Shown here: piece after piece, positions 54,830 to 63,915 of the stretch
Numbering within the stretch: the stretch's first letter is position 1
How the letters are laid out: each line of letters begins with the position of its first letter
Assembly (NCBI RefSeq): GCF_007004735.1
Contig: NZ_SSNL01000005.1
Span: forward strand, 496,001-560,000
Source of the DNA: Salinigranum halophilum
GTDB lineage: Archaea; Halobacteriota; Halobacteria; Halobacteriales; Haloferacaceae
Direction: 5' to 3'
DNA length: 64,000 nucleotides
Program-made: the position numbers and the translations under genes
The notes under the pieces: generated by a model
Seen by the model: only the letters and a program-made list of their open reading frames with translations
Databases searched by the model: none
What the model was told of the DNA's origin: nothing

Positions 54830-56626
54830 TTACTTGCCCCAGAAGGGGTCGCGCCGGCGGTGCTTGTCGAGGTACGACTGGAGCGCCTCGAGTTCGTCCG
54901 CCGGGATGTCCGAGGAGAGCTCCTGTTCGAGGATCTTCGCGTGTTTCTCGGGGAGCATCACCCAGAGCTCGTCACCCTCGTCGATCTGTCGGCCGACCGT
55001 CGGCCCGTCGATAGCGACGCTCACGCGCTTACCGGCGCGGACTTCGCTCACGTCCTCACCCTGCTCTTGGATGCCGTTCAGCTGGCCGACGCGCGTCGGC
55101 TCGTTGCCCTCCCACTTGACGACGTACTGGTTGTTCTTCAGGGTGCCCGACATCACCTCGACGCCGACTACCGCGGGATTGGACTGCCGGAAGACGTGGT
55201 CCTCGAGGACTCTGAACCGACACGGCCGGATGATCTTGTCGAGGACGTTCTCCTGCTGGGCGCGCTGCATCTCGTCGACGTACTCCTCGTACTCCTCGAC
55301 GAGTTGGTAGATGACGTCGTCGTCGAACAGCTTCACCCCGGTCTTGTCCAGTTCCTCCCGAGCGTTGTTCAGCACGTCGACGTTGAACGCGAGGATGACC
55401 TCGTGTTTCTCCTCGTTCGCCGTCGACGCGACGGCCACGTCCCGCGGGGCGACGTCGCCCACCTCGGCGCGGAGGATGGGCACCTCGGCCTCGTCGAGCG
55501 CGTTCGCCATCGCCTCCAGGCTGCCGAGGGTGTCTGCCTTCACGACGACGCCCTCCTCGGCGGTCTCGACCTCGATCTCGGCGAGTTCGCGCTTGACCTC
55601 GGCAATGACCTCGTCGACTGGCCGGTCACGGACCACGCGGACCGGTGCGCCCGCCATCGCGTCTTCGAGGTCGGGTGCGGCGATCTTCACCCCGGAGGCC
55701 GCAGTGACCTCGTCGACCCGCTCGAACCGCTTCTCCGTGCGGATTTCGGCGTTCGGTCGGGGACGGAGGAGCGCCCGGACCTCCGTGACGATGGGGTCGT
55801 TCTTCCCGCCGACGACGATGGTCTCGCCCTCGCGGACGGTCCCGTCGTAGAGGACGACGTCGAGCGTGGTCCCGAAGCCGCGCTCGTCTTTCACCTCGAG
55901 GACCGTGCCCGCGCCGGGGCCCGTCACGTCGATCTGCATCTCCTCTTTCATGTACCGCTGAGAGAGCCCCATCAAGACGGCGAGGAGGTCGGGGATACCC
56001 TCCTTGGTCATCGCCGAGGAGGGCACGACGCCGACGTTCTTCTGGAAGTTCTGGACGCGCCAGTAGAGGTCGGCGGAGAAGCCGTTGTCCGAGAGGTCGC
56101 CGATGATCTCGTAGAGGTTCTCGTCCAGCATCGACCGGGCGCGGGAGGACTGTGCCTCGTACGTCTGCTGGATGGGTGCACCCTCCTGGGGGTTCCACCC
56201 CGGCGTCGTGTCGATCTTGTTCGCGGCGACGACGAAGGGCGTCCCGGTCCGCTTGAGGATGTCGATGGCCTCGACGGTCTGCGGCTGGAAGCCGTCGTTG
56301 ACGTCGACGACGACGATGGCGATGTCGGCCAGCGCCCCGCCTCGAGAGCGGAGGGTGCTGAACGAGTGGTGTCCCGGCGTGTCGATGAACAGCAGGCCGG
56401 GGAGGTCGAAGTCGTCGGGGTCGACGAGACTCCCGGCCATCCCGGAGATAGTTTCGAGCGGGACCGCCGTGGCCCCGATGTGCTGCGTGATGGCTCCCGC
56501 CTCGCCCTCAGAGACGGCCGACCCGCGGATCGTGTCGAGCAGACTCGTCTTGCCGTGGTCGACGTGACCGAGGACGGCGACGATGGGGGTTCGGAGTGTG
56601 GTGGGTGTGGTGTCGGATTCAGACAT
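54830..56626 (-). CDS. infB: Translation initiation factor aIF5B
   Basis: A 598-aa GTPase, normal for the archaeal factor, which joins ribosomal subunits. G1 is VLGHVDHGKTSLLD, G3 FIDTPGHHSF and G4 AANKID. After the GTPase comes the beta-barrel domain and the C-terminal tail containing PCRFRVLEDHVFRQSNPAVVG. The start is the third in-frame Met codon position, 56626, since the preceding codons are short and unsupported. In related haloarchaea it is usually followed closely by PRC-barrel and nob1 genes, here separated by a transporter operon. Confidence 0.95.
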   Translation of the reverse strand: MSESDTTPTTLRTPIVAVLGHVDHGKTSLLDTIRGSAVSEGEAGAITQHIGATAVPLETISGMAGSLVDPDDFDLPGLLFIDTPGHHSFSTLRSRGGALADIAIVVVDVNDGFQPQTVEAIDILKRTGTPFVVAANKIDTTPGWNPQEGAPIQQTYEAQSSRARSMLDENLYEIIGDLSDNGFSADLYWRVQNFQKNVGVVPSSAMTKEGIPDLLAVLMGLSQRYMKEEMQIDVTGPGAGTVLEVKDERGFGTTLDVVLYDGTVREGETIVVGGKNDPIVTEVRALLRPRPNAEIRTEKRFERVDEVTAASGVKIAAPDLEDAMAGAPVRVVRDRPVDEVIAEVKRELAEIEVETAEEGVVVKADTLGSLEAMANALDEAEVPILRAEVGDVAPRDVAVASTANEEKHEVILAFNVDVLNNAREELDKTGVKLFDDDVIYQLVEEYEEYVDEMQRAQQENVLDKIIRPCRFRVLEDHVFRQSNPAVVGVEVMSGTLKNNQYVVKWEGNEPTRVGQLNGIQEQGEDVSEVRAGKRVSVAIDGPTVGRQIDEGDELWVMLPEKHAKILEQELSSDIPADELEALQSYLDKHRRRDPFWGK

Positions 56627-56758
56627 GAGCGTCACTCCCGGAGAAGTTCCTTATCAAGGAGGTGCCGAGGGGGAGAGTTAAGTCCATCGTCACGCCGAAC
56701 GCGCGTCTGCGTCTGTCTCACCCCTCGAGCCCATCCGCCTCACCGGTGTGCGTCCGTT

Positions 56759-57601
56759 TCACTCCGCGCGCGTCGGCGGCTCCAGGAACGACGCGACGAA
56801 CGCGACGACGGCGCTGACGACCAAGACGAGCGTGCTCGCGGCGTTGAGGATAGACACCCGCGCGGTGCGGATGTTGTCGAACAGTTCCAGCGGCATCGTG
56901 GTGACGCCGCTCCCGGCGAGGAAGTAGGTGATGAGGAACTCGTTGAACGAGAGCGCGAAACAGAAGAGGACCGACGCGGTCAGTGCCGGAGCCAAGAGCG
57001 GCAGCGTCACTGTCCGGAACGCGGTCCAGTCGTCCGCGCCGAGCGTCCGTGCCGCCTCCGTCAGCCCCGCGTCGAGGTCGGCGAACCGTGATGCGAGCAA
57101 GAACGTACTGAACGGGAGCACCCAGAAGAGATGCCCCAGGAGGACCGGCACGAAGCCGAAGCCGAGGCCGACCCGACCGGCGAACACACCCACGCCGAGC
57201 GCGACGACGATGGTCGGGACGAAGAGCGGGAGCGCGACGACGAGAGCGACCGCGCCACGCACCCACCGGGGGAGCCGCCCTCTGACGATGACGTGGGCGG
57301 CCATCGTTCCGAGCGCCGTCCCGCCGATAGCGGCGACGACACCGATGCCGACGCTCGTCGCCAGGCCCCGGACGAACCGGCTGTCGGCGAACACCGCGCG
57401 GTACCACCGGAGGCTCACTCCCTCGAGAGGGAGCGTCGGCTGTGTCGTCGGCGCCAGCGAGAAGTACGCCACGAGTGCGACGGGGACGTAGAAGAACACG
57501 AGCGTCACGGCCGCGGTCGCACCGAGGAGTCGGGGAGTAGTCCGTCGCCACACCGTTCCCAGGACGGACGGACCGGCCCCGACCGACGGTTCGTTCACCA
57601 T
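56759..57601 (-). CDS. potC: Spermidine/putrescine-type ABC permease (PotC-like)
   Basis: A 280-aa permease with six membrane segments and the EAA coupling loop LTEAARTLGADDWTAFRTVTLP. Last gene of a four-gene operon. It overlaps the preceding permease gene by 7 nt, and the open frame further upstream is a shadow. The substrate is inferred from the PotD-like binding protein. Confidence 0.85.
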   Translation of the reverse strand: MVNEPSVGAGPSVLGTVWRRTTPRLLGATAAVTLVFFYVPVALVAYFSLAPTTQPTLPLEGVSLRWYRAVFADSRFVRGLATSVGIGVVAAIGGTALGTMAAHVIVRGRLPRWVRGAVALVVALPLFVPTIVVALGVGVFAGRVGLGFGFVPVLLGHLFWVLPFSTFLLASRFADLDAGLTEAARTLGADDWTAFRTVTLPLLAPALTASVLFCFALSFNEFLITYFLAGSGVTTMPLELFDNIRTARVSILNAASTLVLVVSAVVAFVASFLEPPTRAE

Positions 57602-58563
57602 CGTTTCAGCTCCCGTCTGACCTCCGGGGAGAGCACACCGAGGCCGAACCCGACCGCGACGACCGCGAGGAAGACGAACGCCATCGCGGCGGCGAACGGC
57701 CAGTCGAGCGTCTCGTAGAAGGCGTCGGCGATGATGCGTGCGATCATCTGGACCCCCGGGCCGCCCAGGATTTCGGGTGTGGCGAACGCCCCGGCGATTC
57801 GGGCGTAGACGACGAGCGCGCTCGCGACCGCGCCGGCGAGCGTCTGGGGGACGACGACGTCGACGACGACGCGCGGGGCCGACGCCCCGAGCGTCCGGGC
57901 GGCCTCCACGAGCCGTTCGTCGAATCGCTCCATCGAGACGTACATCGTCAGGAGGACGTACGGCAGGTAGATGTAGACGAAGCCGACGAACACCGCGACG
58001 GGGGTGTTGAGAAGCGACAGCGGCTCGCTCACGACCCCCAGCCGAAGCAGTACGAGGTTGAGCACGCCGCCGCGGGCGAGTATCTCCCGCCAGGTGTAGT
58101 TGAGCACGACGTAGTTGAGCCACAGCGGGAGCACCAGAGAGACGAGCAGCGGGAGGCGGTACCGACCCGGACAGCGGTGGGCGAGCCAGTAGGTCACCGG
58201 GTAGGCGAGGGCGAGGCACGCCGCGGTCGCGGCCAGCCCGAGGGCGAGCGACTGTGCCAGGATGTCGACGTACAGCGGGTCGAGGACCTCGGCGTAGTTC
58301 GCGAGGGTCGGCCACGGCGAGAGGCTCTCGACGAAGAGGACGAAGAGCGGGAGGAGCCCCAGTCCGACCGCGAGTGCGACCGGAGCGGCCGCGAGGAGCG
58401 CGTCTCGCCGACGAGGCGTCGTCACAGTGCGGAGTCGAGCCAGGCCCGTATCGACCTCGCCTGCCGGCCCCGACCGGTCCGCCGGAGGAGTCCGGGTGGT
58501 CCCCGACACGTCCGTCCCACCGTCGGCGCGCCGACCCGCCGCGTCCGCTCCGTCCCTGGTCAC
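57595..58563 (-). CDS. potB: Spermidine/putrescine-type ABC permease (PotB-like)
   Basis: A 322-aa permease. The EAA loop is LVEAARTLGASAPRVVVDVVVP, and GPGVQMIARIIADAFYETLDWPFAAAMAF is the last loop typical of PotB. I chose the GTG at 58563 because it overlaps the ATPase stop as GTGA; this leaves an unusual 45-residue polar extension before the first membrane segment, so a later start is possible. Confidence 0.82.
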   Translation of the reverse strand: MTRDGADAAGRRADGGTDVSGTTRTPPADRSGPAGEVDTGLARLRTVTTPRRRDALLAAAPVALAVGLGLLPLFVLFVESLSPWPTLANYAEVLDPLYVDILAQSLALGLAATAACLALAYPVTYWLAHRCPGRYRLPLLVSLVLPLWLNYVVLNYTWREILARGGVLNLVLLRLGVVSEPLSLLNTPVAVFVGFVYIYLPYVLLTMYVSMERFDERLVEAARTLGASAPRVVVDVVVPQTLAGAVASALVVYARIAGAFATPEILGGPGVQMIARIIADAFYETLDWPFAAAMAFVFLAVVAVGFGLGVLSPEVRRELKRW

Positions 58564-59645
58564 GCTGTCCTCTCGACCACGTCGGGTCGGTTCGACTCGT
58601 CGCGGACCACTCGGACCCGCTCGACCGTGACGCCGACGGCGGCTTCCGGTGGACGCGTCTCGGCAGTCCACGCACGGAGCGTGACACCATCGGCGAGGTC
58701 GACGGCGTGCTCGTAGTGACCACCGCGGTAGGCGGTCGTTCGGACCGTCCCCGAGAGCGGCGCGTTCCCGGTCGCGAGCGAGACGTCGTCGGGGTGGACG
58801 GCGACCGTCACCGCGTCGCCCGGGGCGGCGTCGGCCACTCCCGCCGCCGGCACGACACCCCCGCCGAGTCGGACGGCGTCCGGACCCGCGACCACGGCCT
58901 CGACGACGGCCGCATCGCCGAAGAACCGTCCGACGAACGCCGTCTCCGGCTCCCGATAGAGTCGCTCCGGCGCGCCCGTCTCGACGAGCCGCCCATCGTT
59001 CATCACGGCCACGCGGTCGGCCATCGTCATCGCGCTCTCTTGGTCGTGGGTGACGTAGAGGAACGTCGTGCCGACCTCGCGCTGGATGCGTGTGAGCTCC
59101 GTCTGCAGTTCCTCGCGCAGGCTGCGGTCCAAGCTCGACAGCGGTTCGTCGAGGAGGAGGACACGCGGCTCTGTGACGAGCGAGCGGGCGAGGGCGACCC
59201 GCTGGCGCTGCCCGCCGCTGAGCGACGTCGGGTCACGCTCGCCGAACCCACCGAGACCGACGAGGTCGAGCATGTCGGCCACCCGACTGTCGCGCTCGTC
59301 GCGGTCGACGCCCGCCCGGGCCAACCCGTAGGCGACGTTCTCGCCGACGCTCATGTGGGGGAACAACACGAGGTCCTGGAAGACGAGGCCGACGTCCCGC
59401 CGGTTCGCGGGGCGGGCCGTCACGTCGCCCCCGTCGAGAAGGACGCGTCCCTCGGTTGGCGTCTCCAGCCCCGCGAGCATCCGGAGCGTCGTCGTCTTCC
59501 CGCAGCCGGAGGGGCCGAGGAGGGCGACGAACTCGCCGGGCGCGACCGACAGCGAGACGTCGTCGACCGCCGTCTCGGAGCCGAACACCTTCGTCAGGCC
59601 GCGCGACTCGAGCACCGCCTCGGTCTCGGGCGTCCCGTCGGTCAT
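58560..59645 (-). CDS. potA: Spermidine/putrescine-type ABC ATPase (PotA-like)
   Basis: A 361-aa ATPase: Walker A GPSGCGKTTT, signature LSGGQRQRVALAR, Walker B LLLDEPLSSLD and the switch VTHDQ. A C-terminal TOBE-type regulatory domain (about 270-355) contains VAVHPDDVSL. It starts within the binding-protein stop (ATGA overlap), so the whole operon is tightly coupled. Confidence 0.88.
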   Translation of the reverse strand: MTDGTPETEAVLESRGLTKVFGSETAVDDVSLSVAPGEFVALLGPSGCGKTTTLRMLAGLETPTEGRVLLDGGDVTARPANRRDVGLVFQDLVLFPHMSVGENVAYGLARAGVDRDERDSRVADMLDLVGLGGFGERDPTSLSGGQRQRVALARSLVTEPRVLLLDEPLSSLDRSLREELQTELTRIQREVGTTFLYVTHDQESAMTMADRVAVMNDGRLVETGAPERLYREPETAFVGRFFGDAAVVEAVVAGPDAVRLGGGVVPAAGVADAAPGDAVTVAVHPDDVSLATGNAPLSGTVRTTAYRGGHYEHAVDLADGVTLRAWTAETRPPEAAVGVTVERVRVVRDESNRPDVVERTA

Positions 59646-60721
59646 CCGGCGCGGTTCTTCGCTTCGTTCCACGTCTTCGTGTACTGTTCGACGAGCGACT
59701 GCGGCTTCGGGTCCTCGTAGATGAACCGGTTCGGGTCGTCGAGACCGTACTCGGCGAGCGGGATGTCGTTGTCCTCGAAGGTCTGCTCGTTTGGCACCGC
59801 GATGTGGGAGGGCTCCATCAGCGCCTCGTACCCCATCCACTCGTGCCAGTCGTTGATGAACGTGTGTGCAAGGTCGGCGTTCTGTGCCCCCTCGCGGACA
59901 CACAGCTGGAGGAACCACGCCTTCGTGCCCTCCTCGGGATAGACACGCTCGACGGGGAACCCCTCCTGCTGGAGCGAGTAGGTGACGTAGTTCCACGCCG
60001 GCTCGACAGCCACCTGATCGTTCCGAAGCAGGGAGACGGAGTCACCGCCGCTGCCCCAGAGCCCGCCCGACAGCTCGACGTGTCGGGTGAGGAGGTCACG
60101 CATCTCGTCGAAGTCGACCTCGGCGGCGCTCGTGGGGTTCAGCGGCGAGAGGCCGTTCGCCGCCCGACAGTAGAGGAACTGTAGCCGGGCGTCGTCGCGG
60201 CCGCCGACGCGCCCCTCGTACCGGTCGTCCCAGAGCACACGCCAGGAGGTCGGCGCCTCGTCGAGTACCTCGGTGTTGTAGACGAGCGGCGTCTGCCCGA
60301 AGCTCCGGGGGACGCCGTACACCTGCCCGTCCCGCTCGAAGTAGTCCCGCTTCAGGAAGTCGAACACCGAGTCGTACGTCGGGACCTGGTCGAGGTCGAC
60401 GGGCTGGATGAGCCCTTCGTCTATCGCCGGCGTGACCGCGTAGTTCCCGAGCGCCACGACGTCGTGGTCGGAGCGGTCGGCCCGGAGCAACGAGAGCGAG
60501 CGGGCCGAACTCCCCGTCGACTGGAGTTCGACCGTCACACCGTGACGCTCCTCAAACCGCTGGAGCATCCCGTCCGGATAGACGTACGCGAAGTCGAGCA
60601 GCTTGAGCGACCCGCCGCTGCTCCCGCCCGTGAGTCCGCCGAGACAACCCGCTGCTGCGACCGTTACCCCGGCCCCAGCCGTGCGGAGAAACCGCCGTCG
60701 TGTCCGCGCGTCCTCTGACAT
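59642..60721 (-). CDS. potD: Spermidine/putrescine-type ABC binding lipoprotein (PotD-like)
   Basis: A 359-aa extracellular binding protein. The N-terminus TRRRFLRTAGAGVTVAAAGC is a Tat lipoprotein signal. The fold marks include LLDFAYVYPDGMLQRFEERHGV and VYGVPRSFGQTPLVYNTEVL, like polyamine-binding proteins. First gene of potD-A-B-C. A TATA box 27 nt upstream sets the start at 60721; the open frame beyond is noncoding. Polyamine as substrate is inference; iron or thiamine binding proteins look related. Confidence 0.85.
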   Translation of the reverse strand: MSEDARTRRRFLRTAGAGVTVAAAGCLGGLTGGSSGGSLKLLDFAYVYPDGMLQRFEERHGVTVELQSTGSSARSLSLLRADRSDHDVVALGNYAVTPAIDEGLIQPVDLDQVPTYDSVFDFLKRDYFERDGQVYGVPRSFGQTPLVYNTEVLDEAPTSWRVLWDDRYEGRVGGRDDARLQFLYCRAANGLSPLNPTSAAEVDFDEMRDLLTRHVELSGGLWGSGGDSVSLLRNDQVAVEPAWNYVTYSLQQEGFPVERVYPEEGTKAWFLQLCVREGAQNADLAHTFINDWHEWMGYEALMEPSHIAVPNEQTFEDNDIPLAEYGLDDPNRFIYEDPKPQSLVEQYTKTWNEAKNRAG

Positions 60722-60744
60722 TATCCAGGTATACGGTCTGGCAG

Positions 60745-60750
60745 TAATAA
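60745..60750 (-). promoter_or_regulatory. Probable TATA box of the pot operon
   Basis: On the minus strand TTATTA is centred 27 nt before the potD ATG. Confidence 0.6.
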
Positions 60751-60875
60751 GCCCGCTGGCCCCCTCCCGGCCACCGCGTGAAGCGCCCACAGATGAGGGC
60801 GGCCGCGGCAACGCCGCCGGTCGGCCCGAACGCCGTCGTCCCGGCGTCTGACGCCCGTCTGCCGCCCCCGTGGTG

Positions 60876-60882
60876 TTTATAG
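60876..60882 (+). promoter_or_regulatory. Probable TATA box of the PRC-barrel-nob1 operon
   Basis: TTTATAG is centred 27 nt before the ATG at 60906. Confidence 0.65.
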
Positions 60883-60905
60883 TACCGCGCTCACATAGCG
60901 GGCGT

Positions 60906-61136
60906 ATGGTACTCGCGGAGAACCTCTCGGGCAAGGCCGTCATGGGTTCGGATGGGGCCGAACTCGGGACGCTGTACAACATCACGATGGATCTGAAGAC
61001 CGGCAAACTGCACGACCTCCTGGTCGAACCGAACCTCGAGGTGTCGAGCGACTACGAACTGGACGACGAGAACCTGTTGCACGTCCCCGTCGGGAACGTG
61101 CAGGCGGTCAAAGACTACATCGTCGTCTCCCAGTAA
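60906..61136 (+). CDS. PRC-barrel domain protein
   Basis: A 76-aa protein made of one PRC-barrel: MVLAENLSGKAVMGSDG, LGTLYNITMDLKTGKLHDLLVEP and the end NVQAVKDYIVVSQ. It is associated with infB and nob1 in haloarchaea and may help ribosome or RNA maturation. The start follows the TATA box at 60876. The nob1 gene begins 5 nt after its stop. Confidence 0.9.
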   Translation: MVLAENLSGKAVMGSDGAELGTLYNITMDLKTGKLHDLLVEPNLEVSSDYELDDENLLHVPVGNVQAVKDYIVVSQ

Positions 61137-61141
61137 GCGCG

Positions 61142-61600
61142 ATGCGACTTCTCGATTCGTCGGCGTTCATCAACGACTACCACACCGACGACCAGACCGC
61201 GTCGATTCCCGCCGTCCGCGACGAACTGGAGGGCTCCGCGGCGATGCGGTTCGAGGCGATGGAAGGTGCCGGTATGCACGTCCACATCCCCACCGAAGGG
61301 ACCATCGCGAAGGTCCGCCGCGCCGCCCGCGAGACGGGCGACGCGGGCGTCATCTCCGACACCGACACCCGCCTCGTCGCCGCGGCGTTCGAACTCGACG
61401 CGACCCTCGTCACCGACGACTACGCGATGCAGAACGTCGCCGCACGCCTCGACGTCGACTGCGACGTCGTCAGTCAGGACGGTATCACCGAAGAGCGGCA
61501 GTGGCGCTATCAGTGTCAGGGCTGTGGCCGCGAGTTCGACGAACACAAAGAGCGGTGTCCGATCTGCGGGATGGACCTGGCGCGCAAGAACCCGTCGTAG
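61142..61600 (+). CDS. nob1: rRNA maturation endonuclease Nob1
   Basis: A 152-aa PIN-domain nuclease with a C-terminal zinc ribbon. The acidic active site includes Asp in RLLDSSAFIND, ISDTDTRLVAAA and VTDDYAMQN. The ribbon is YQCQGCGREFDEHKERCPICGM. Nob1 cuts pre-16S rRNA at its 3' end. It is operon-linked to the PRC-barrel gene. An IS605-type solo end lies 18 bp after the stop. Confidence 0.93.
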   Translation: MRLLDSSAFINDYHTDDQTASIPAVRDELEGSAAMRFEAMEGAGMHVHIPTEGTIAKVRRAARETGDAGVISDTDTRLVAAAFELDATLVTDDYAMQNVAARLDVDCDVVSQDGITEERQWRYQCQGCGREFDEHKERCPICGMDLARKNPS

Positions 61601-61618
61601 TTCGTTACAGAGATTTGA

Positions 61619-61656
61619 GGAGAAAGCCCACGACTTCAGTCGTGGGAGAAGTCACG
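61619..61656 (+). mobile_element. Solo IS200/IS605-type end next to nob1
   Basis: GGAGAAAG, then a 9-bp hairpin CCCACGACT (61627-61635) with AGTCGTGGG (61638-61646), then AGAAGTCAC. This is the hairpin-plus-tail of IS200/IS605 tnpB element ends. No tnpB is present. Same layout as 16250-16292. Confidence 0.55.
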
Positions 61657-61811
61657 TACTGAGGACGGGTATCTCGGTGAGACCGCAACCACACTCTCCC
61701 CAGCCGATTCGTTCGTTCCCTCCGGTCACTCACTCGTCCCTCGCGCGGTGCCGGCGCGGTACGGAGACCGCACCAGCGCGCGCCACGGACTCTCCCGGCG
61801 GGTCCCGGTTC

Positions 61812-62561
61812 TCAGACCGCCCCGGTCGCGCCGAGGTACTGGATCAAGAACAGCACGGAGTTGTACACCCCGTGGGCCAGTGCGGGCGCGACGAGCGTCT
61901 CGGTCCGCTCGTACAGCACGCCGAGGACGATCCCCAACACCGCGGCGATGAAGACGTACGCGAACTTCTCCATGGGACCGCCGGAGACGGCGACCCAGTG
62001 GACCAGTCCGAACAGGCCGCTCGCGAGGACGATCCCGGCGCGGACGCCGAACCCCCGTCTGAGCACGCCCTGTGCCACGCCACGAAAGAGCAGTTCTTCG
62101 ATGGGACCGACGAGCAACAGCGACACCGGAATCATGTAGAGGAAGTACACCGGTGCCTCCTTGCCCTGGGTGATGACCTGGTTCTCGCCGAACGACACGC
62201 CAGCGGCCTGAAAGAGGAAACCAGCGCCGAACTGCATCGCGAGGAGGGCGACGAGCGCGGCCCCCGAGAGGAGGAGCGTCCGCACCGTCGGCCGACGAAG
62301 GTGGAGCGTGTCCCACGTGTCCGTGATGGCGAGGAAGCCGACGATGGCCACGACGAACCCGACGAACTGGAGGACGGTCCGTGCGACGTTGAGTGCGAGG
62401 CTCTCCTGGGCGAGGAGACCGACGTCGACGAGCCACGCCGACGTCGGCGCGACCACGGCCGCCGCGACGAGGAAGGCCGACAGCACCACCAGCACCGCCT
62501 GGACGAGCCCGGCGAAGCGGTCGGCCATCGCCCCGCGGGCGTTCCCTGTCGTGGACTCCAT
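61812..62561 (-). CDS. CPBP family intramembrane metalloprotease
   Basis: A 249-aa, eight-segment membrane protein with the CPBP motifs: the Glu-Glu pair in PIEELLFRGVAQG, the His in LASGLFGLVHWVAV, and the last ALAHGVYNSVLF. It belongs to the type II CAAX-prenyl-protease/bacteriocin-processing group. In archaea the substrate is unknown. The start at MESTTGNARG is plausible; a second Met lies at residue 12. Confidence 0.88.
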   Translation of the reverse strand: MESTTGNARGAMADRFAGLVQAVLVVLSAFLVAAAVVAPTSAWLVDVGLLAQESLALNVARTVLQFVGFVVAIVGFLAITDTWDTLHLRRPTVRTLLLSGAALVALLAMQFGAGFLFQAAGVSFGENQVITQGKEAPVYFLYMIPVSLLLVGPIEELLFRGVAQGVLRRGFGVRAGIVLASGLFGLVHWVAVSGGPMEKFAYVFIAAVLGIVLGVLYERTETLVAPALAHGVYNSVLFLIQYLGATGAV

Positions 62562-62628
62562 TGCCGGTGAATTCGAACTGCGCGCGGTTCAAGGCTCCGA
62601 TTGTCGACGTCGGGGCGGGAGCGACGCC

Positions 62629-63915
62629 CTAGTCGATCTCGATCGAGCGCTTGTTCTCGACCGCCGCCGCCTCCTCAAAGTCGCCGCCACCGAGGAGGCC
62701 GCGGGCGGCCCGCTTGCCCCACTCGACCGCGGGCTGGGTGAACGTCGACACGCCGGCGAGTTCCCCGTAGAGAACGCAGGCGGCCTCCATCGAGTAGAGC
62801 AGTTCGCCGAGGGCGTACTCGTCGACGTGGTCGATCTCGATGCGGACGTTCGGGACGTTGGCGGCCGCGAGCGACGCCTCGGTGGCCTCGAACTCGGCGT
62901 CGAGCAGTTCGCCGAGCGACGAGCCGCCGAGGTACGACAGTCCGTCGAGGTCCGTCTCCGGGATGCCCAGGTCGTCGTACTCGCGGGGGCGCACGAGTGT
63001 GACCATCTTGTCGTGGGGGCCGGCCCGGTAGAGCTGGAGCTGTGAGTGCTGGTCCGTCGCGCCGAGGGCGCGGGCCGGCGTCTGCCCGAGGCCGTCTTTG
63101 CCGAGCGATTCGGCCCACAGCTGGGCGAACCACTCCGCGAAGTACTCGAGCGACTCGGCGTACGGCATCATCGCGTTGGTCAGCGCGCCGCGCTCGGCGA
63201 GAGCGTACGAGACCGCGCCGTAGGCGTAGGCGGGTGAGTCGAACAGCGACCCCGAGAGCGACTCTGACGCCGCGGCACCGCCGGAGAGGAGGGCTTCGAG
63301 GTCGTGTCCCTGGACGGCGGCAGCCGCGAGGCCGACCGTCGAGAGGACCGAGAAGCGACCCGGGACGCCGTCGGGGACCGGGAGCGAGGGGAGGTCGTGC
63401 GTGTCGGCGAGTCGGCGCAGGTTCCCCTCCTCGCCGGTGGTGACGAGCGTCCGCTCGGTCCAGTCCACGCCCGCGGCGTCCATCGCCTCCCGGGCGACGA
63501 GGAACGTCGAGAGCGTTTCCGCGGTGGTTCCCGACCGCGAGACGACGTTCATGACCGTGTTCTCGAGGGGGAGCGAGTCGAGAACCGCGCTCGTGTGGAC
63601 CGGGTCGACGTTGTCGAGGTAGTAGGCGTCGACGTCCGAATCGAGCGCCGCCGAGAGGGTGGCCGCCCCGAGTGCGCTCCCACCGATACCGACGTTGAGG
63701 AAGGCCTCGCAGTCCTCGAACGGTTCGACGGCCCGGTGAATCGCGTTCGTGTCAACGCGTTCGGGGAGGTTCAGCGCCGCGTAGCCGTGTTCGTTCTCGC
63801 GCCGACCCGCTTCGATGCGTTCGTGTGCCGCTGCCACGTGGTCGTCGAGCCGTTCGAGCGAGTCGCGTGAGACGCCCGGTGTCGCCTCTACGGCGTTCCC
63901 GATGTCGACGTACAT
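62629..63915 (-). CDS. pgi: Glucose-6-phosphate isomerase
   Basis: A 428-aa cytosolic isomerase of the haloarchaeal type. Sugar-phosphate loops are NVGIGGSALGAAT and VSRSGTTAET, and the catalytic region has ALGATDQHSQLQLYRAGP. The C-terminal Lys region is FTQPAVEWGKRAARG. It interconverts glucose-6-phosphate and fructose-6-phosphate. It is a single gene with a short upstream space at the window's right edge. Confidence 0.93.
   Translation of the reverse strand: MYVDIGNAVEATPGVSRDSLERLDDHVAAAHERIEAGRRENEHGYAALNLPERVDTNAIHRAVEPFEDCEAFLNVGIGGSALGAATLSAALDSDVDAYYLDNVDPVHTSAVLDSLPLENTVMNVVSRSGTTAETLSTFLVAREAMDAAGVDWTERTLVTTGEEGNLRRLADTHDLPSLPVPDGVPGRFSVLSTVGLAAAAVQGHDLEALLSGGAAASESLSGSLFDSPAYAYGAVSYALAERGALTNAMMPYAESLEYFAEWFAQLWAESLGKDGLGQTPARALGATDQHSQLQLYRAGPHDKMVTLVRPREYDDLGIPETDLDGLSYLGGSSLGELLDAEFEATEASLAAANVPNVRIEIDHVDEYALGELLYSMEAACVLYGELAGVSTFTQPAVEWGKRAARGLLGGGDFEEAAAVENKRSIEID

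Noticed and set aside
56759-58723. A 654-codon frame covering both permease genes
   Set aside because: The N-terminal part is a low-complexity shadow of potB. The permease begins at 57601.
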